The position numbers and the translations under genes were made by a program. 64,000 bases of DNA, taken from positions 1 through 64,000 of the forward strand of contig JAJDDQ010000032.1 in assembly GCA_029260215.1 (NCBI GenBank). The letters are read 5' to 3'. Positions 9,951-18,549 of this stretch are shown one piece after another. Each line of letters begins with the position of its first letter. Position 1 is the stretch's first letter. This DNA is from Phycisphaerae bacterium. GTDB lineage: Bacteria > Planctomycetota > Phycisphaerae > UBA1845. The notes under the pieces were generated by a model that was not told where the DNA came from, searched no databases, and was given only the letters and a program-made list of their open reading frames with translations.

Positions 9951-10175
9951 GCACAGTTGCGAATTGCGATGAGAAAGGTCGTTTCGCTTGAATCGAGAGG
10001 TTTCGTGCGATAGGCTAGTGGCCGACGGCTTGGCAATTCGGAAATACCGAATGAAACGTTTCTTGCAAATTAGCACCGCCTCCATGAGCAAGAAGCTGAA
10101 AAATATCTGAAAACACCCAATCATGTTGCCAACGTACGTTGCATCAGGCATGGGTTTGTTCCGCAAAGGATCGCC

Positions 10176-10559
10176 ATGATGGAAGTACTTCAGGAATGGA
10201 AGCAGCTTGTCGAAAACCTCATTCAGGAAATCGCGCGTTGGAGCAAAGCGGAAGGCTGGTCGGTAGATCGGCAGCCTGTCGAGTTGAATGAGTCCAAATT
10301 GGGAACGTACGAAGTTCCCTCACTCGTCATCGATACCCCGAACGGTCGACTCATGGTCAAACCGGCAGCCAGGTATGTTTTTGGAGCGGACGGACGCGTC
10401 GATCTCTATTCGTGGCCTTCACTGAACAAACTCTTGATCGTGAGAACGAACGAGGAGTGGAAACTCCGCACCGCATCTGGTGTTGATTGGCCCAATCCCT
10501 GGAAAAAGGAAACTTTTCTCGACGTGGCAAGCGAACTCGTGCATTGTCCATCGCCATGA
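10176..10559 (+). CDS. Uncharacterised protein, first gene of a coupled pair with a HEPN protein
   Basis: A 127-residue soluble protein of unknown family. It has a helical N-terminus (EVLQEWKQLVENLIQEIARWSK), then a beta-rich middle and a tryptophan-rich C-terminus (VDWPNPWKKETFLDVASELV). AAAGGA lies nine bases before the ATG. Its stop overlaps the start of the HEPN-motif gene (ATGA, 10556-10559), so the two are made together. The small size, order and coupling would suit an antitoxin or accessory subunit, but no antitoxin DNA-binding motif is visible, and an unrelated role is possible. Confidence 0.75.
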   Translation: MMEVLQEWKQLVENLIQEIARWSKAEGWSVDRQPVELNESKLGTYEVPSLVIDTPNGRLMVKPAARYVFGADGRVDLYSWPSLNKLLIVRTNEEWKLRTASGVDWPNPWKKETFLDVASELVHCPSP

Positions 10560-11020
10560 ACATCTTCGGTGTAGTCGAACATGTTGAGGACGAGTACAAT
10601 GCGGCAAAAGTGGCCGTCGCCAGATTGATCGAGGAAGCAGGAAAAGATCCAACCGTTCTACAAGACGCAGGCCTTCGGCCCCGCGATTTGCAGGATTGCC
10701 TCGACAGACTCGAAAACACCTATGTCCTTCGTCTTTTCGCTGAATTCGAAGGATCACTTCGTCGCTATTGGAAATGGGTTCGCAATAGAGACCGCTTGCC
10801 CAAGGTGCGTATGTACCACCTGCTTCGACATGTGGCCAGCAAGCACACTGTGCCTGCTGATGTCGTGGAAAATGCCGACCGTGTGCGTGAGCTTCGCAAC
10901 AGTATCGTTCATTTGGGTGATGCTCCTGATGCTATGACGTTTGAGGATTGTCGTGCGGTGCTATGTAGGTTTTTGGGGAATCTCGATTACCGTTGGCTGC
11001 ACAAAATCCCCTATTCGTAG
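10556..11020 (+). CDS. HEPN-domain-like protein with Rx4H motif
   Basis: A 154-residue, largely helical protein. Near the C-terminus it has ENADRVRELRNSIVHLGD, containing R114-N-S-I-V-H119. This is the R-N-x3-H signature of HEPN superfamily nucleases, the catalytic motif of many toxin, abortive-infection and CRISPR-associated RNases. The middle segment (NTYVLRLFAEFEGSLRRYWKW) resembles the first helix of RiboL-PSP-type HEPN domains. The start at 10556 overlaps the upstream gene's stop by four bases; a longer in-frame extension upstream has no suitable start. HEPN proteins of this type usually act in stress or phage-response modules. RNase activity here is inferred from the motif alone. Confidence 0.75.
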   Translation: MNIFGVVEHVEDEYNAAKVAVARLIEEAGKDPTVLQDAGLRPRDLQDCLDRLENTYVLRLFAEFEGSLRRYWKWVRNRDRLPKVRMYHLLRHVASKHTVPADVVENADRVRELRNSIVHLGDAPDAMTFEDCRAVLCRFLGNLDYRWLHKIPYS

Positions 11021-11393
11021 CGAGGGTCGCATAGTTCGTTGACGCGTCGATGTGGGTAATCCAAGTCTTGTGCTGTCTACCCGCCCGCCCGCGCCGACCG
11101 TGCGACATATAATCATCGTTTCTCCCAAGCGTGATTCGTGACCGTGTCGATATGTCAGCCGTTCAGATCGCGAAGCGATCTGTCCCCATTTGCGAAGGTG
11201 TGTTTGGACTCAGGCAACGCTTTGCCGCGCAAGAAGAACCTCCCCCGGCCCCTCCTTCTGAAGGAGGGGAGGAAAACACGCACCCTTCGCACCCGCATGA
11301 ACGCAGGAATTCGTTGACGATCCGTACGAATCGACTAGGCTTGTAGTGTGTGTTCGTGCGGATTGCCCGTCCAAACCCGAGTAGAGGCCATCA
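11021..11393. other. Intergenic region before the radical SAM gene
   Basis: This 373-base gap has no supported gene. It contains two small inverted repeats: GATCGC-GAA-GCGATC near 11167 and the longer perfect one at 11249-11269. Confidence 0.45.
11249..11269. repeat. Perfect 10-bp inverted repeat
   Basis: CCCCTCCTTC and GAAGGAGGGG are separated by one base. There is no T-tract on either side, so it is unlikely to be an intrinsic terminator. It may be an interspersed palindrome or a protein-binding site. Confidence 0.5.
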
Positions 11394-13238
11394 ATGGAAT
11401 TACCCCGACGCAAGCAGGACGACACCTACCTGGCTGACGGTGCCTTCACGGCGGCGATGGAGAGGCTGCGGAGCAAGACGTCGGCCCACGACATCCGCAT
11501 CGGCATCGTCTACGCCTTCGACGACCGCACGCATATCATGCCCTTCTGGTACGCCGACAGCCGCATGGCACCCTGCTCGGTGCGCACGCTGGCTGATGTT
11601 TTGAACGCGAGCGGCTTCGAACACATTCGCATTATCCTGCAACAATGGAATCGCAACTTTCAGCCGAGTCAGGCTGTCCTGGACGGCCAACCGCTGGATG
11701 TCCTGCTCGTTTCGTCCATGCAGGTACACGCCGAACGCTCGTACGAACTCATTCGCGAGGCCTGCACACTGGGCGATCAACGCCCGCTCATCATCGCCGG
11801 CGGCCCTAAAGCCATCTACGAGCCTACGGACTTTTTCGACATCGGTTCCGAGCGCGGCGTCGGAGCCGATTGCGTGGTCACCGGCGAAGCCTTCGTCCTG
11901 CTCGATCTTCTGGAGACGATTCTGGCTGAGCGACAGGGGGCGGAGTCGATGCGCTCCGCCTACGAGCGTGCCCGCTTCAACGGGGCACTCGAATCGACGC
12001 CGGGCCTCGTCTACCTGTCAGCCGATAGCCCGCCAGATCAACCCATCGCGATCAACACCGGCATGCAGCGATTGCTGCGCGACCTCGACGAAACCCCCAT
12101 GCCCGATGCCGGTTATCGCCTGCTCGAGCCGCCGCATAAGGGCGTTGGTCTGAAGCCTCATCCGCTGCCGGCGGACAAGGTGGCTTGGCGGTCGCCGATC
12201 GCGTCGGTTGTCACCACGCACGGGTGTAAATTCAACTGTTCGTTCTGCCCGATACCCGCCGCCAACCAGAGGACCTGGCGACACAAAAGTCCGAAGCGGA
12301 TATCGGCTGAGATTAAGCACATCGTCGAGAACTTCGGCATCCACCATATTTTCAGTACGGACGACAACTTCTTCAACGATCGCGGCACCGTGGTCGATCT
12401 GATGAGCGAGATGGCGCGAACCAAGGCCAACGGCAAGCCGCTGGGCAAGCAAATCCGCTTTTACACCGAGGCCACCGAATTCGACGTGAATGCCAATCTG
12501 GACATTCTGCCGCTGTGTCGCGAAGCCGGCATGCAGGCGATCTGGTTCGGCATTGAGGACATCACGGCCGACCTGATCAACAAGGGACAAACGCCCGACA
12601 AGACCATCGCGGTATTCAAGGCCATGCACAAAGCCGGTGTGCATCCGATGGTTATGATGATCCACAGCGACAACCAGCCGCTCCGGACGCCGGCCGGCGA
12701 TCTCACAGGCTTGCTCAATCAGGCTGAGTACCTTTTCGACCACGGCGCGGTCAGCTACCAATGCACCTACCTCGGACCAGCCGTCGGCACGCGCGACATC
12801 GAACCCGCCGCGAAGGACAACATTTTGTTTCGTACCGTGGCGGGCGACAACGTCCCCGAAGCCTACTTCGACGGCAACCATGTGGTCGCGTCGAAAAACG
12901 AGAGGCCTTGGGAACGGCAAGTCAACATCTTGCGAGCCTACGCGAATTTCTACAACCCGCTGAAGACGCTGCGCATCCTCTTCGATCGCAAACCGTTCAA
13001 AGCCGCCCGGTTGGCCTGCCAATTCGTCGGGCAGATGGGTTTGGTAATCACGATTCCGCATCTGCTGGGCTGGTCGCGCAAACTCAAGCACGGGCCGATC
13101 GAAACCTACAAGGGGTTGGAGCGGGCTAAAATACCGATGATCTGCGTCGAAAGCGGTGAAGAGATCAGTTGGGCCGTCGAAAAAGTGCCCACGCCCGATC
13201 TGCCCAACCTTCGCAAACCGGTGCTGCTGAGCGCCTGA
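11394..13238 (+). CDS. B12-binding-domain radical SAM protein
   Basis: A 614-residue enzyme. The N-terminal part (about 40-210) resembles a cobalamin-binding Rossmann domain (LDVLLVSSMQVHAE, then LIIAGGPKAIYEP). The radical SAM core follows, with the Fe-S cluster motif C278-x3-C282-x2-C285 in HGCKFNCSFC, and later AIWFGIEDITADLINKGQ. Such proteins use a 4Fe-4S cluster and S-adenosylmethionine, often with cobalamin, to methylate or rearrange lipids and secondary metabolites. The substrate cannot be told; the C-terminal 150 residues (RAYANFYNPLKTLRILFDRK) are reminiscent of hopanoid or lipid-modifying members. GAGG precedes the ATG. It seems to be transcribed alone. Confidence 0.88.
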   Translation: MELPRRKQDDTYLADGAFTAAMERLRSKTSAHDIRIGIVYAFDDRTHIMPFWYADSRMAPCSVRTLADVLNASGFEHIRIILQQWNRNFQPSQAVLDGQPLDVLLVSSMQVHAERSYELIREACTLGDQRPLIIAGGPKAIYEPTDFFDIGSERGVGADCVVTGEAFVLLDLLETILAERQGAESMRSAYERARFNGALESTPGLVYLSADSPPDQPIAINTGMQRLLRDLDETPMPDAGYRLLEPPHKGVGLKPHPLPADKVAWRSPIASVVTTHGCKFNCSFCPIPAANQRTWRHKSPKRISAEIKHIVENFGIHHIFSTDDNFFNDRGTVVDLMSEMARTKANGKPLGKQIRFYTEATEFDVNANLDILPLCREAGMQAIWFGIEDITADLINKGQTPDKTIAVFKAMHKAGVHPMVMMIHSDNQPLRTPAGDLTGLLNQAEYLFDHGAVSYQCTYLGPAVGTRDIEPAAKDNILFRTVAGDNVPEAYFDGNHVVASKNERPWERQVNILRAYANFYNPLKTLRILFDRKPFKAARLACQFVGQMGLVITIPHLLGWSRKLKHGPIETYKGLERAKIPMICVESGEEISWAVEKVPTPDLPNLRKPVLLSA

Positions 13239-13257
13239 CCGGGGCCGCCGGGCGGTC
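13237..13257 (+). terminator. Possible weak intrinsic terminator
   Basis: GACCG and CGGTC flank a GC-rich loop and are followed by GCTTTT. The stem starts inside the radical SAM stop codon. Weak support. Confidence 0.3.
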
Positions 13258-13336
13258 GCTTTTGACCCACAACGGCGATAGGGATATTCTCTCTGTGCAG
13301 ATCGTGCGGCGATTCGCGCGCACCGAAAAACCTTCG

Positions 13337-13423
13337 GGAGGAGTGGCCGAGCGGCTTAAGGCGACGGTCTTGAAAACCGTTGTGCGGGCAACCGTACCGG
13401 GGGTTCGAATCCCTCCTCCTCCG
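13337..13423 (+). tRNA. tRNA-Ser(UGA)
   Basis: An 87-base cloverleaf with a seven-base acceptor stem (GGAGGAG pairing with CTCCTCC) and discriminator G. It has a class II long variable arm, an anticodon loop CTTGAAA giving UGA, and a T loop TTCGAAT. The CCA end is not encoded. Confidence 0.96.
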
Positions 13424-13788
13424 ATTTCTTCGCTTGGAAAACCGCGTTCCCGCTCTGTCGGGTCATGTTTTCCGCTAGTGTCAATGGATTGACGCTTGGA
13501 CGCCTTCCGTTTCCGTCTACCGGTGCCTACTGGGTTTACCGTAAGTTGCCGGGGTTGCGCCAAGCAGAGCGCCGATTTTTCCATGTCAGCACTTGCATCA
13601 TTGGTGCCCGTTGCCCGAGCGATTTCGCACCCTGACCTGCCCCTGTTTCATGAACCAGAGTCAACCAGAAAACGTCAGGGAAATAGGCGATGGGGCGAGC
13701 GGGGTTGGCCAAGTGTGGGTGATCGCTGACGGGCGAAGCTGTACGACGCGGCCAAAGGGCTGTTCGAGCCTTGCCACCTCCGTATCAA
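13424..13788. other. Spacer between tRNA-Ser and tRNA-Arg, no gene seen
   Basis: These 365 bases contain only short frames without coding character. I see no repeat or terminator. Confidence 0.4.
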
Positions 13789-13862
<74 letters not shown>

Positions 13863-13912
13863 TCAACACGGGATTCTGGCAAGAATCACCTCGGACGTCA
13901 ACTCAGCTCAGC

Positions 13913-14347
13913 TTACGAGGGCGTGGTTGCGGGAGCGTTTTCCGAGGTTTCCGAATAATTCAGCTTCAACGCGGTATCGATGTCGCTGACCCGGAAAATC
14001 CCGAGTGTCATGGAAATGCCCGGCATGGCTGTCGCGTACACGTATTCTATGTTCACGCCGGCGTTGGACATGGTCCGGGCGATGCGGGCGAACGCCCCGG
14101 GATTGTTATCGATCTCGATGGCCAGGACCGGAACTTCGACGTACGCAGCCCCGGAGCCTTTGAGGGCGTTTTTGGCCAACTCCACATCATCCACGACCAT
14201 GCGCATCGTTCCCACATCGACCGTATCGAGCACGGTCATAGCCTCAATGCTGATTTTGGCGTTTGTAAGGGCCGTGCAGAGGTCCGCCACAACGCCGGGG
14301 TGATTGCCCAGAAATACCGATAGTTGCGTGGTTTCGCGTGCAATCAT
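13913..14347 (-). CDS. Tandem ACT-domain amino-acid-binding protein
   Basis: A 144-residue protein made almost entirely of two ACT domains. The first (about 5-70) begins TQLSVFLGNHPGVVADLCTA and the second (about 75-135) VPVLAIEIDNNPGAFARIAR. Both show the beta-alpha-beta-beta-alpha-beta pattern and the Pro-Gly turn that holds the ligand. ACT domains bind amino acids and regulate metabolic enzymes; stand-alone pairs like this usually act as regulatory subunits or sensors. The frame is open further upstream, but similarity and composition support ATG 14347. No partner enzyme is adjacent. Confidence 0.85.
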   Translation of the reverse strand: MIARETTQLSVFLGNHPGVVADLCTALTNAKISIEAMTVLDTVDVGTMRMVVDDVELAKNALKGSGAAYVEVPVLAIEIDNNPGAFARIARTMSNAGVNIEYVYATAMPGISMTLGIFRVSDIDTALKLNYSETSENAPATTPS

Positions 14348-14659
14348 GATGCAGGCCCCGCCTGATGGGTGGCTGAGATTGGAAAGGCACGGTGCCCCGA
14401 GCATCGCCCGAATCTCAAAATCGATGGTGTGAAAGTTACCTTTTTCGCTGCTTGCATGCAAGGCGAACACGCGTGCGAGCATCTCCCATATCGCACCGGG
14501 ATCAGCTCTTGGGGAACAAGCCATCGCACTTATGCGGTTTTCGAATGCACCCCACGAGCCGCGGACCTCAGTCCGCGCGGACGCTCTCACGCCCATCCAA
14601 TATTGTTCTCAACCAGAACGCTCCCTTACCGAAACATTCCCATTGCAGACTGCTGACAT
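14348..14659. other. Intergenic region with a small palindrome
   Basis: About 310 bases lie between the ACT gene and the transposase remnant. A hairpin GCGGAC-CTCA-GTCCGC sits at 14561-14576. No gene is supported. Confidence 0.35.
14561..14576. repeat. Small hairpin palindrome
   Basis: GCGGAC, loop CTCA, GTCCGC. It could be debris linked to the neighbouring IS remnant. No T-tract follows. Confidence 0.35.
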
Positions 14660-15107
14660 GTTACGATTACCGACTTCTGGTCGCCGTACCAATCGGTGTG
14701 CGCCGATGATCGGCAATGCTGCCTCGTTCACCTGTTGCGTGAACTGGAGAAGGTGGACAACGACGCCCCGGCGATTGGCGAAACGTCTGCGGAAGTACGC
14801 GGCGCATGTCTTCGCGTTCCTGGATCATGCCGATGTGCCGCTCGAGAATAACTTCGCGGAGCGGCAGATCCGCGCTGCAGTGATCTTGCGGAATAACAGT
14901 CAATCGAATCGCAGCGATCGCGGTGCCACCCCCCAAGCCGTTCCGATAAGCGTATATCACACCCTGCCTCTCGTTGGCCTCGCCCCCACCCTTCAGGCCC
15001 CCTCTTCGGTCGCCTTCAGCATAACCGATGCCCTGAAATCCTACCTGAACACCAGCCAACTGCCCCCCGATACCAGCCTGAACCATTGCGCACAGCTGAG
15101 GAGTTAG
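14660..15107 (+). pseudogene. IS66-family transposase remnant
   Basis: Two frames contain pieces of an IS66 (TnpC) transposase. One, from about 14665, reads ITDFWSPYQSVCADDRQCCL and then VHLLRELEKVDNDAP. After about 14775 the reading moves to another frame: RLRKYAAHVFAFLDHADVPL, NNFAERQIRAAVILRNNSQS, NRSDRGATPQAVPISVYHTL, and near the end SYLNTSQLPP. These are the catalytic ENNFAERxIR and C-terminal SNRSDRG motifs of the family. The frame jump, with the segment between the two motifs missing, shows the copy is decayed. No terminal inverted repeats or other IS66 genes were found. Confidence 0.8.
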
Positions 15108-15312
15108 CCTATCTCAACTTGCAGCCGAAGAATTCCACGTGGGTTGCCGATCTTGGCACGCCCTCTTGTCGCAGGCCATCGAGCGATTTCGGGTATTCGA
15201 GAATTCGCCCTGCAATTCTTGTAAGGGTTCGCCCGCTCGTACTACTAACCCTGAGACACGCGGCATCGGTGTCGTGATGTGATATTATCCTTTGATTCTT
15301 GGAGTGGTTTGC

Positions 15313-16002
15313 ATGAAACGCAATCTGATCGCAGCAATGTCAGTAGTAGCGGTGTTGGGGCTTGTCGCAAGTGTGCAAGCTGAAGAGGTTACGTACGAAA
15401 TCTCCTTCACCAACGTTACACACGGCATCATCCTTACACCCCCGATTTTTTCACTCAGCCGGCACAAGCTTATCGTCTCCGAAGTAGGGGAGCCCGCCAG
15501 TCTTGGGCTGCAGATGGTTGCTGAAGGCGGTGCGACCGGTGAGCTTCGCGCGGAGCTCGAGAGCCAGGGAATTCAGGATGTCATTCAGATGCAAATGCCC
15601 GTGATGCCGGGGGCCACGGTAACCACGGAATTATCGGGAAACAAGCGGTCCCGGTTGAACATGGCGTCGATGCTGCTGCCAACCAATGACGGATTCGTCG
15701 TCATGAATGGTGCCCGCGTATTCAGTCGTCGCGGCCAAAAAGTATTTTATCTCAAAGCGTTCGATGCGGGTAGCGAATTGAACGACGAGATTTGCGCGAA
15801 CATACCAGGACCTCAGTGCGGCGGTGAAGGGTTCAACCCCGAAGACGGTGAAGGATATGTCGTCCCGCATGCAGGGCTGCACGGCGAAAGCGAACTATCG
15901 CGACAGACTTACAATTGGGGTGAGCCGGTTGCCATCCTCAAGGTGCGCGTCGTCGAACATGACGACGACGACAGCGACAGTGATAGTGACAGCGACGGCT
16001 AA
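15313..16002 (+). CDS. Exported spondin-domain protein with acidic Ser/Asp tail
   Basis: A 229-residue secreted protein. Its signal peptide (MKRNLIAAMSVVAVLGLVAS, then VQA) is followed by a spondin_N-like domain: YEISFTNVTHGIILTPPIFS, GEPASLGLQMVAEGG, later MLLPTNDGFV and FYLKAFDAGSELNDE. This fold binds calcium and mediates adhesion in F-spondin; bacterial homologues are exported and of unknown role. The protein ends in a run of Asp and Ser residues from repeated GAC/AGC codons. I chose the ATG at 15313 because GGAG lies nine bases before it and a signal peptide starts there. Confidence 0.88.
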   Translation: MKRNLIAAMSVVAVLGLVASVQAEEVTYEISFTNVTHGIILTPPIFSLSRHKLIVSEVGEPASLGLQMVAEGGATGELRAELESQGIQDVIQMQMPVMPGATVTTELSGNKRSRLNMASMLLPTNDGFVVMNGARVFSRRGQKVFYLKAFDAGSELNDEICANIPGPQCGGEGFNPEDGEGYVVPHAGLHGESELSRQTYNWGEPVAILKVRVVEHDDDDSDSDSDSDG

Positions 16003-16387
16003 GATCGTCTCGCCCCTCGTACATGACGTTCTGCCGGCGTGACAAGTGCCCGGATTGAGCGATTGGTAAACCTGCTGAAAGGGGGCGGGCTACAAGAAAC
16101 AGTCCAGGTTATCGCGACTGGGAGCGGGGTGAGCACATTGCCACCTCGCTCCGCGCGTTTTGCATCACTACGGACGTGACATGCAACAACGCACGACCAG
16201 GTCCCTTGCGAAGTGCGGCACCAAAGTCCTCGCGCCCGAGCGGAAGTGAAAACGGTATGTTGGAGGAAACGCGATAGATTTTCATAGTCTGTCGAATGCC
16301 CCTATCCGCACCAGCAATCCAAAGTCGCTACCCAACACCCCAACCAGCGTACAAAAAACCACCCACCGCCGCCACGATTCCACCACA
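16003..16387. other. Convergent intergenic region
   Basis: This 385-base gap lies between the spondin gene and the permease stop. Apart from the imperfect hairpin at 16122-16151, nothing is supported. Confidence 0.4.
16122..16151 (+). terminator. Putative terminator downstream of the spondin gene
   Basis: GAGCG-G-GGTG pairs with CACC-T-CGCTC around a ten-base loop and is followed by CGCGCGTTTT. It is imperfect and about 120 bases from the stop. Confidence 0.3.
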
Positions 16388-17533
16388 CTACAACCTGATC
16401 AAATCACCATTGGCCATCGGCCCAACCGTACGATGCTCACCTACAAGCCGCCAGCGACCAAGCGTCGGACCGCCCAAAAGCACAACCGTAAGAACAACGA
16501 ACACAACGGACGGCCCGCCTGCCTCCAGAGGCAGGCCCATGCGTTGCGCACACCACCCCACAATCAAACCGAGCATCATTGCGGCCCCCGGAGACATCAA
16601 AACATGATCGTAGCCCGAAACAATCCACCGCCGCGTGACAACGCGACCCAGCAAACTGACCGGAGGCCAATAACGACCGCAGTAGATAGCCATGCGCACC
16701 ACGGCTGCGACGATCGGAAACGCGATGTAGATCATCGGCGTCATGCTCAGCCTGTCGGCTTGGCCAATGTCGTAAAGAACAACATGCACCAACCACCCAG
16801 CCAATAGACTCAACATGAATCCGTGCCCCGCCGGGATCAACGCCTCTGCCGATCGGCTTCGGAACACATCATACGGATAGACCAGGCGAACAAGACCACC
16901 TTGCGTTCTGTTCCTAATCGCGACGAACGCCTCACGCAGCTCCTTCATGAACGGCGTGTCCCAGGGGAACCGAGCCATTGATCGCCGAAGCCCGACGAGC
17001 GCCAAAACATACAGGCATGCAACCACAACCATCCACGCGAAATCGTATTCGCGCAAACGAGCAACAAGACCAAGCCCGAAAGCTACGACATAAGCCTCAC
17101 TCAACCCACCAGTGCAAGCGTTGACAATGCTCAGAACCAGAACGTACGCACACACAAACGCAGCCAGACACGCCGCCGGCGTAGCGTGGGGAGTCCCCGC
17201 ACCGAGCGCGGCCAGCCCAGCCACCAGGTACGCATCCTGAAAAACCAATTGCACCGGGCCTGCTGGAAGCGGCAATCGCGAGGACCACGGAACCCCGCGG
17301 AGCCACTGACGGTATTGAGGCCGACACGCCGGATGAAAGTTGAGCACGCGAAAGACGGCGTACGACACACACGCCGGAAAGATCAACGCTTCCCGTGGGT
17401 AAAGGAGGCGGTCCGGCAATGGAATGTCTGACAGTCGCAGGGCATACTCTATAAGCCAGAGCAACCCATACGATACACCGAACAGCCACAAAACCCACGG
17501 TGGCGGAAGAGTTTTTGTGATCCAGCGTGTCAC
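16388..17533 (-). CDS. Membrane subunit of an ABC-2-like exporter (putative)
   Basis: A 381-residue integral membrane protein with roughly ten hydrophobic segments, including VLWLFGVSYGLLWLIEYAL, LAAFVCAYVLVLSIV and VVFVVLTVVLLGG. No permease family is clear from sequence alone. The function is inferred from context: it follows an ABC ATPase and overlaps it by four bases (GTGA, 17530-17533). The start is therefore GTG at 17533. The pair resembles ABC-2 export systems, substrate unknown. Confidence 0.75.
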   Translation of the reverse strand: MTRWITKTLPPPWVLWLFGVSYGLLWLIEYALRLSDIPLPDRLLYPREALIFPACVSYAVFRVLNFHPACRPQYRQWLRGVPWSSRLPLPAGPVQLVFQDAYLVAGLAALGAGTPHATPAACLAAFVCAYVLVLSIVNACTGGLSEAYVVAFGLGLVARLREYDFAWMVVVACLYVLALVGLRRSMARFPWDTPFMKELREAFVAIRNRTQGGLVRLVYPYDVFRSRSAEALIPAGHGFMLSLLAGWLVHVVLYDIGQADRLSMTPMIYIAFPIVAAVVRMAIYCGRYWPPVSLLGRVVTRRWIVSGYDHVLMSPGAAMMLGLIVGWCAQRMGLPLEAGGPSVVFVVLTVVLLGGPTLGRWRLVGEHRTVGPMANGDLIRL

Positions 17534-18309
17534 CGCACACCATCCTCGAAATACCGATCGATGTGATTCAAAGTCTCCGGATGAATCATGCGCTCGAATA
17601 CTTCATCCAATGTTCCATCACATTGGGTCAGCTCGCGCAGGCCCGCAGGCGTGTCGCAGGCGATCAATTCACCAGCGCGCAGCACCGCGACACGGTGAGC
17701 CAGTTTCTCAGCCAGCTCGGGTATTTGCGTCGCCATCAAGACCGTAACATCGCTTCGGTCCGCCAGCGCTTTGAGCACGTGTCGCAATGCCAATATCCCG
17801 GACGGATCCAAGCCGCCCGTAAACGGCTCATCCAAAAGCAGAACCGGCGCTTCCGTAACCAATACGGAGCAGATCGCGATCTTCTTTTGTTGCCCGTTTG
17901 AATAAACGCGAATGGGAGAATCGCTCTTCGCGGTGAGATCAAACAAATCGAGAAGCCGATCGACGTGATCCATCAAACGCTCGACACCAACATCGTAAAG
18001 TCGGCCAACGCTCGTAAGAAATTCCCGCCCCGTCATGTTCTTCGGCAGCCACGGATGATCGGGAAGGTAAGCAATCTGCCTGCGGATCGCCTGCTCATTC
18101 TCGACAGAGGATCGCCGGCGAACGCCATTGATCTCGACATGTCCGCTGATCGGATTCAGCAGCCCGGCGGCCACACGCAAGAGTGTGCTCTTGCCCATCC
18201 CGTTAGGCCCCATCAAAGCCACCAACTGCCCGCCGCGTACACGCAAGCAGACATCACAAAGAACCGCGTGTACACCGTAGTGCTGCGTAACAGAGACGAA
18301 GTTGATCAT
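17530..18309 (-). CDS. ABC transporter ATP-binding protein
   Basis: A 259-residue ATPase. Walker A is GPNGMGKST, the Q-loop segment is RRQIAYLPDHPWLPKNM, and Walker B is VLLLDEPF. The signature is degenerate: YSNGQQKKIAI in place of LSGGQ. The C-terminal part (ELTQCDGTLDEVFERMI) resembles the tail of ABC-2 type exporters such as CcmA/NatA relatives. I chose the ATG at 18309, where homology begins; the frame extends upstream without support. It is coupled to the membrane subunit downstream. Confidence 0.9.
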   Translation of the reverse strand: MINFVSVTQHYGVHAVLCDVCLRVRGGQLVALMGPNGMGKSTLLRVAAGLLNPISGHVEINGVRRRSSVENEQAIRRQIAYLPDHPWLPKNMTGREFLTSVGRLYDVGVERLMDHVDRLLDLFDLTAKSDSPIRVYSNGQQKKIAICSVLVTEAPVLLLDEPFTGGLDPSGILALRHVLKALADRSDVTVLMATQIPELAEKLAHRVAVLRAGELIACDTPAGLRELTQCDGTLDEVFERMIHPETLNHIDRYFEDGVR

Positions 18310-18450
18310 GCCCAAAACCTCCCGATCAGGAAACAAAGAACCCGATCGGAAGACTGTAGGACACAATTACGTACAGGGGAATTACAATCGAATCGCTTTT
18401 TTCAAACGCCCACACGGGCACCCTATCCGGTGTTCCGGCCCGGCTTCTTG

Positions 18451-18510
18451 GCGTCGAATCGCAAGGCGTGTCGTCGCGTGCAGAAAATGAAGCCGACGGG
18501 ACTCGATCCC
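18451..18510. other. Decayed copy of a tRNA 3' end with its flank
   Basis: These 60 bases match 35290-35349 at about 49 of 60 positions by hand count. The matching stretch covers 40 bases of flank and the T-arm/acceptor end of a tRNA-Ala. Here the T stem is damaged (GACGGGACTCGATCCCCC) and the rest of the tRNA is absent. Confidence 0.5.
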
Positions 18511-18549
18511 CCTTAATCAAAATAGTTGGGGTTCGTTCAGCTCGCCCCG

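Noticed and set aside
12018-13091. Minus-strand frame of 357 codons
   Set aside because: Antisense to the radical SAM gene; no domain pattern.
18481-18513. Possible functional tRNA at 18.5 kb
   Set aside because: Only the acceptor/T-arm portion is present, with a mismatched T stem; the D and anticodon arms are absent.
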